Source: Candidatus Gastranaerophilales bacterium (GTDB lineage: Bacteria; Cyanobacteriota; Vampirovibrionia; Gastranaerophilales; Gastranaerophilaceae). From it: a DNA stretch of 64,000 nt. Both the position numbers and the translations under genes were made by a program. Positions 60,855 through 64,000 of the stretch are shown piece after piece. Location: NCBI GenBank assembly GCA_944325085.1, contig CALUYT010000032.1, positions 28,311 through 92,310 on the forward strand. The letters are read 5' to 3'. Within the stretch, counting starts at the first letter, position 1; each line of letters opens with the position of its first letter. The notes under the pieces were generated by a model. That model worked only from the letters and a program-made list of their open reading frames with translations, did not search any database and was not told where the DNA came from.

Positions 60855-62672
60855 ATGGTAGATGGCATTGGCAATACCCCGAAACAAAATCAAACTCTCA
60901 AATTGAAAGGGAAAGACGGAAAAACTTTTGATTTGAATAATCTCAAAGGGCTGCAAAAAACAAAACAAAATGAAGCCCTGTTTAATATGTATGACAAAGA
61001 TAAAAATGGTATTATCAATGAAGATGAAGCCATTGTTATGCAAAGAGATTTGTACTCCCTATCAAATGGTAATGGTAAAATATCCCAACGAGAAATGAAA
61101 TCTCAATTTGGTGATAATAATAAAGCTGCTTTTGAAGCATTATCAAAACTTGCAGACCAACAAGCTGCATTAACAAAAGGATCAAACTATACAGAAGTTC
61201 AAGGAAATACAACAACACACGTATATAAAGGTACTACAGATGAGTATTCCTATACATACACTGAAATAAAAAATAAAGACGGAAGTACTACATTTATTGG
61301 TCCAGATGGTGATGTTGAAATACGACAACAAGACGGATCAAAATCTACTATTCAAAAAGATAAAACTATCAATATATATAATGCAAATGGTAAACTTACA
61401 AAAGTTATAACTGCGGATGGAGGAAGCATAGAACATTCCCCTGATGGAAATAAAATAACTATAAAAAATCCAGAAGGACAAATTACACAAACTAAAGAAT
61501 TGAAAAACGAACAAGAAGTTCAAACAAATTATGAATACAAAGATGGACAAACTATAGCAAAAGAATACACAGGTGAAGGTCAAAATGCACAATTAACCTC
61601 AATTACAGTATCTATTAAAAAAGATGGGCATAATATTGATACAAAATACGCATCAGAAGAAGACATGAAAAATAACAAACCTTCAGAAAGTATTCAAGAT
61701 GCCCACAATCCAACACTAAAAACTATAACAAAATATTCATACGATTCAGATGGAAATGTAAAAGCAGAAACAAAAAATTCAGCAGGAGAAGTAACAACAA
61801 CATACAAAAATTCTTCCGGTGAAACAATTCCGGCTGAACAATTTGATTTAAAATCTTATTCATATACAGTACCTTCAGGACACAGTATTTCACAAATTGT
61901 TAAAGATGGTTTAAAACAACAAGGTATAGAAAATCCAACACAAGAACAAATAAATGAAGCTCGTCAACAATTATTAGAAACTAATAAAGACCAAGTTTAT
62001 ACAATGAAAAGTGGTAAATATAAAGGCAACAAATATTTCTTAGCAAATGCAAATATTACAATGCCAAAATTCAACCTAAACTCTACTTCTAATAATATTG
62101 ATGGAAACAACGCTGAAGTTGAAAAAAATAATGGTCAAAAAACAGATACACCAACAGCGCCAACAGCGCCAACAGCACCAACAACTCCAACAGCACCGGC
62201 AGCACCGGCAGCGCCGGCAGCGCCAACAGCACCTACAACATCAGAAAACAATAATACACCTCAAACTAAAAATCTTTCACAAGAACAACTCCAAACATAT
62301 TATGAAAATAATAAATATGTAAAAGCCTTTCAAAATTATATAAATAACGAAGATAATTTTGCTATACCAGAATATATGCAAAAAAATAATAAAAGCGCAA
62401 ATGGATATAATAATCAAAAAAAAGAAATTATTACAAAAGATTTGAATAATTTCAAAAATTTAATTTCCAATTGGGAAGACGGACGTGTCGAACAAAAGAG
62501 TATGAATGGACATACGCTAACATTAACTCAAAAAATTGTTAATGGTGTTCCAAAATATGAATTCGATGGTGATTTATATGATGTCGGGCTTAATGGATTC
62601 CCGATACTAGATGAACAAATTTATGAAGAAAATTTAAAAACATTTAATAAAGGTCTGGAAATTTTAGAATAA
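60855..62672 (+). CDS. EF-hand protein with beta-repeat region and LysM-like domain
   Basis: 605 residues. A canonical EF-hand loop D47-K-D49-K-N51-G-I-I-N55-E-D-E58 is followed by a second, weaker one (SNGNGKISQREM). Residues 130-320 are beta-rich YD-like repeats (GSTTFIGPDGDVEIRQQDGS, NIYNANGKLTKVITADGGS). Near 335 the stretch YTVPSGHSISQIV and later TNKDQVYTM look LysM-like, and a TAP/AAP linker (about 425-462) leads to a C-terminal domain. No signal peptide is visible, although the domains look extracellular. AAGGAG before the ATG. Confidence 0.7.
   Translation: MVDGIGNTPKQNQTLKLKGKDGKTFDLNNLKGLQKTKQNEALFNMYDKDKNGIINEDEAIVMQRDLYSLSNGNGKISQREMKSQFGDNNKAAFEALSKLADQQAALTKGSNYTEVQGNTTTHVYKGTTDEYSYTYTEIKNKDGSTTFIGPDGDVEIRQQDGSKSTIQKDKTINIYNANGKLTKVITADGGSIEHSPDGNKITIKNPEGQITQTKELKNEQEVQTNYEYKDGQTIAKEYTGEGQNAQLTSITVSIKKDGHNIDTKYASEEDMKNNKPSESIQDAHNPTLKTITKYSYDSDGNVKAETKNSAGEVTTTYKNSSGETIPAEQFDLKSYSYTVPSGHSISQIVKDGLKQQGIENPTQEQINEARQQLLETNKDQVYTMKSGKYKGNKYFLANANITMPKFNLNSTSNNIDGNNAEVEKNNGQKTDTPTAPTAPTAPTTPTAPAAPAAPAAPTAPTTSENNNTPQTKNLSQEQLQTYYENNKYVKAFQNYINNEDNFAIPEYMQKNNKSANGYNNQKKEIITKDLNNFKNLISNWEDGRVEQKSMNGHTLTLTQKIVNGVPKYEFDGDLYDVGLNGFPILDEQIYEENLKTFNKGLEILE
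62149..62240 (+). repeat. Nine-base tandem repeat coding a Pro/Ala/Thr linker
   Basis: About ten imperfect copies of ACAGCGCCA-type units, coding TAP/AAP. It is G+C-rich against its surroundings and joins the LysM-like and C-terminal parts. Confidence 0.85.
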
Positions 62673-62708
62673 AAATCTCATTTGAAAAGAAATTTTTATA
62701 TGATAGCA

Positions 62709-62738
62709 TTAGGTTACACAAAAATTTGTGTAACCTAA
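62709..62738 (+). terminator. Perfect 14-bp hairpin between the EF-hand gene and speE
   Basis: TTAGGTTACACAAA / TTTGTGTAACCTAA with a 2-base loop. The T-run after it is weak (TTATTT), so it may be a terminator or a stable structure protecting the mRNA. Confidence 0.6.
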
Positions 62739-62768
62739 TTATTTGAAAGAGAAAGGATAATAAAAAGG

Positions 62769-63620
62769 ATGAAAAACGGAATAGAAAACGGATATTATCA
62801 TGAAATTACCCCTGGAGGTTATGGAATAGCAATAAAAGCTGGGGATATATTATTTTCTGAACAATCACCATTTCAAAAAGTAGAAGTTTTTGAAACTGAT
62901 TCAAAACTAGGACGTGTATTAACTCTTGATGATTTAATGATGACTACAGAAGGTGATGAATACCATTATCATGAAATGATAGCTCATATTCCAATGATGC
63001 AACACCCAAATCCAAAAACAGTACTAGTTATCGGTGGCGGCGATGGTGGTACTATCAGAGAAGTAATGAAACACAAAACTGTTGAAAAAGCAGTATTATG
63101 CGAAATTGATGGAATGGTTATTGAAGCATGTAAAAAATATCTCCCAACAATTTCCTGTGAACTTGATAATCCAAAAGTTGAAATTCTTGTTCAAGATGCA
63201 ATTGAATATATTAAAGATAAAAAAGATGAATTTGATATTATCCTAATTGATTCAACAGATCCAATGGGACCTGGAGAAGGTTTATTTACAGAAGAATTTT
63301 ACACTAATGTTAAAAATTCTTTGAAAAAAGGTGGAATTATGGCAGCACAATCAGAATCGCCATTTACTAATAAAGAAGAAATCAAAAAAATGTATAATTT
63401 ACTAAAAAAAGTATTCCCTACAGTTGCAACATATACATCAAACATACCAACATATCCAGGCGGATATTGGGCTTGGGCATTTTGTTCAGTTGATGTTAAG
63501 CCTTTGGAATACTACAATGAAGAACGTGCTAAAGAAATTATTCCAACTTGCAAAATTTATAATAAAGAATATCATAATGCACGTTTTGCACTTCCAAATT
63601 ATTTAAAAGATTTATTATAA
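62769..63620 (+). CDS. speE: Polyamine aminopropyltransferase (spermidine synthase)
   Basis: 283 residues. VLVIGGGDGGTIREV is the decarboxylated-SAM site, CEIDGMVIEACKKYLP the adenosine contact and IDSTDPMGPGEGLFT the catalytic Asp block, with YPGGYWAWAFCS near the end. It makes spermidine from putrescine and releases methylthioadenosine, which mtnA at 27.3 kb helps recycle. GAAAGG lies before the ATG. Confidence 0.95.
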   Translation: MKNGIENGYYHEITPGGYGIAIKAGDILFSEQSPFQKVEVFETDSKLGRVLTLDDLMMTTEGDEYHYHEMIAHIPMMQHPNPKTVLVIGGGDGGTIREVMKHKTVEKAVLCEIDGMVIEACKKYLPTISCELDNPKVEILVQDAIEYIKDKKDEFDIILIDSTDPMGPGEGLFTEEFYTNVKNSLKKGGIMAAQSESPFTNKEEIKKMYNLLKKVFPTVATYTSNIPTYPGGYWAWAFCSVDVKPLEYYNEERAKEIIPTCKIYNKEYHNARFALPNYLKDLL

Positions 63621-63640
63621 TTTGAAAAAATACATTTTCT

Positions 63641-63671
63641 AATGAGGAAAGTTCTAAGAAACTTTCCTCAT
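63641..63671. terminator. Bidirectional terminator overlapping the acyltransferase stop
   Basis: AATGAGGAAAGTT / AACTTTCCTCATT, a perfect 13-bp stem with the 5-base loop CTAAG, followed by TTTTATTTTT on the plus strand. The minus-strand stop codon lies within the loop. Confidence 0.85.
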
Positions 63672-64000
63672 TTTATTTTTAAAATATTTTGCACAAGGTT
63701 TTTCAACAAAATAATATGTAAATATACCAAATAGAATAATCACAATAAATAATAAAATTAAATTTAAGACTGGATGATCAATTACCCATATAGAATGAGC
63801 TTTACAAACATAAACATGCCATAACTTTAATATTAATTGATGTGTTAAAAAAATAGAAAAAGCAAACTGCCCAAAAAATACCGAAATATTATTTTCTAAT
63901 ATCTGAGAAAAATAACCTTTTTTAATAACAAATAAACAAAATAATCCTATAAAGGCTATAACTATAATTAAAGGATTATTATAATTTGTTTTATGAAAAC
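63654..64000 (-). CDS. Acyltransferase-3 family protein, C-terminal part
   Basis: 115 codons of a membrane protein that continues beyond the window on the minus strand. Several hydrophobic helices (LIIVIAFIGLFCLFVI, VFFGQFAFSIFLTHQLIL, LNLILLFIVIILFGIFTYYF) end in the typical YYFVEKPCAKYF of OafA/YrhL-type O-acyltransferases, which modify polysaccharides or peptidoglycan. The stop codon TAG lies inside the loop of the terminator hairpin. Confidence 0.8.
   Translation of the reverse strand, partial: FHKTNYNNPLIIVIAFIGLFCLFVIKKGYFSQILENNISVFFGQFAFSIFLTHQLILKLWHVYVCKAHSIWVIDHPVLNLILLFIVIILFGIFTYYFVEKPCAKYFKNKMRKVS

Noticed and set aside
62149..62240. Nine-base repeat as a CRISPR or origin iteron
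   Set aside because: The repeat is in frame in the EF-hand gene and codes a Pro/Ala/Thr linker; it has no spacers.
1..64000. CRISPR array, insertion sequence or prophage
   Set aside because: No spaced direct repeats, transposase, integrase other than Xer, or phage structural genes were seen.
1..64000. tRNA or rRNA genes
   Set aside because: Intergenic regions were checked for T-arm (GGTTCGA-type) sequence and cloverleaf pairing; none was convincing.

Overview
The window is about 64 kb of AT-rich (roughly 30% G+C) bacterial chromosome, densely coding on both strands. It has no rRNA, no tRNA I could recognise, no insertion sequence, no phage and no CRISPR array. The best fit is a non-photosynthetic relative of the Cyanobacteria from animal gut (Melainabacteria/Vampirovibrionia, Gastranaerophilales-like). 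Reasons: an LdpA homologue (a family I otherwise associate with Cyanobacteria), neighbouring YggS and SepF genes, an anaerobic fermentative gene set ([FeFe]-hydrogenase maturases HydF and HydG, long PPi-dependent phosphofructokinase, flavodiiron protein plus ferritin), and many unknown small or membrane proteins of a style I associate with that order. The assignment is an inference; no search was run.

Layout. 1-5 kb: nucleotide and sugar-phosphate hydrolases, YbjQ and small zinc-ribbon membrane proteins, IspF, an acyltransferase. 5-11.7 kb: an accessory block of lineage-type proteins (a CPHG...CPIC zinc-motif protein, a large membrane protein, an annexin-like repeat protein) with a metallo-beta-lactamase-fold enzyme and an XRE regulator. 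11.7-20 kb: rpsO, hydF, hydG, glmU, a phosphopantetheinyl transferase, ldpA and a membrane-anchored serine hydrolase. 20-26.5 kb: a MetE-like/CooC-like/FolD one-carbon operon, rplI, a ZIP transporter, yggS-sepF. 26.5-34.4 kb: TonB-type protein, mtnA, ruvC, two small proteins with the same C-terminal tail, a LuxR-type HTH protein, lepA, a 52-residue small ORF, and acsE. 34.4-46.6 kb: two long TPR proteins, lipoprotein, fluoride channel, archaeal-type endonuclease IV homologue, dnaG-rpoD, prepilin, Xer recombinase, engB. 47-52 kb: Fur-box-like site with flavodiiron protein and ferritin, then three unknown membrane proteins. 52-64 kb: leuS, pfp, grpE-dnaJ, O-methyltransferase, HIT protein, an EF-hand/LysM-like protein, speE and the end of an acyltransferase-3 gene.

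How the parts connect. AcsE at 33.5 kb and the MetE-like/CooC-like/FolD operon at 20-23 kb look like pieces of a corrinoid-dependent methyl-transfer route (folate to corrinoid protein to methionine or acetyl-CoA). Several genes (acyltransferase, MBL enzyme, ruvC, lepA, acsE, dnaG, an unknown membrane protein) have a -10-like hexamer 6-7 bases before ATG and no ribosome-binding site, which suggests leaderless mRNAs. A TGTAACAA-type motif and an AAATACTTTATATA promoter block recur upstream of the lineage-type genes and may mark a regulon. I consider these three observations the most interesting in the window.
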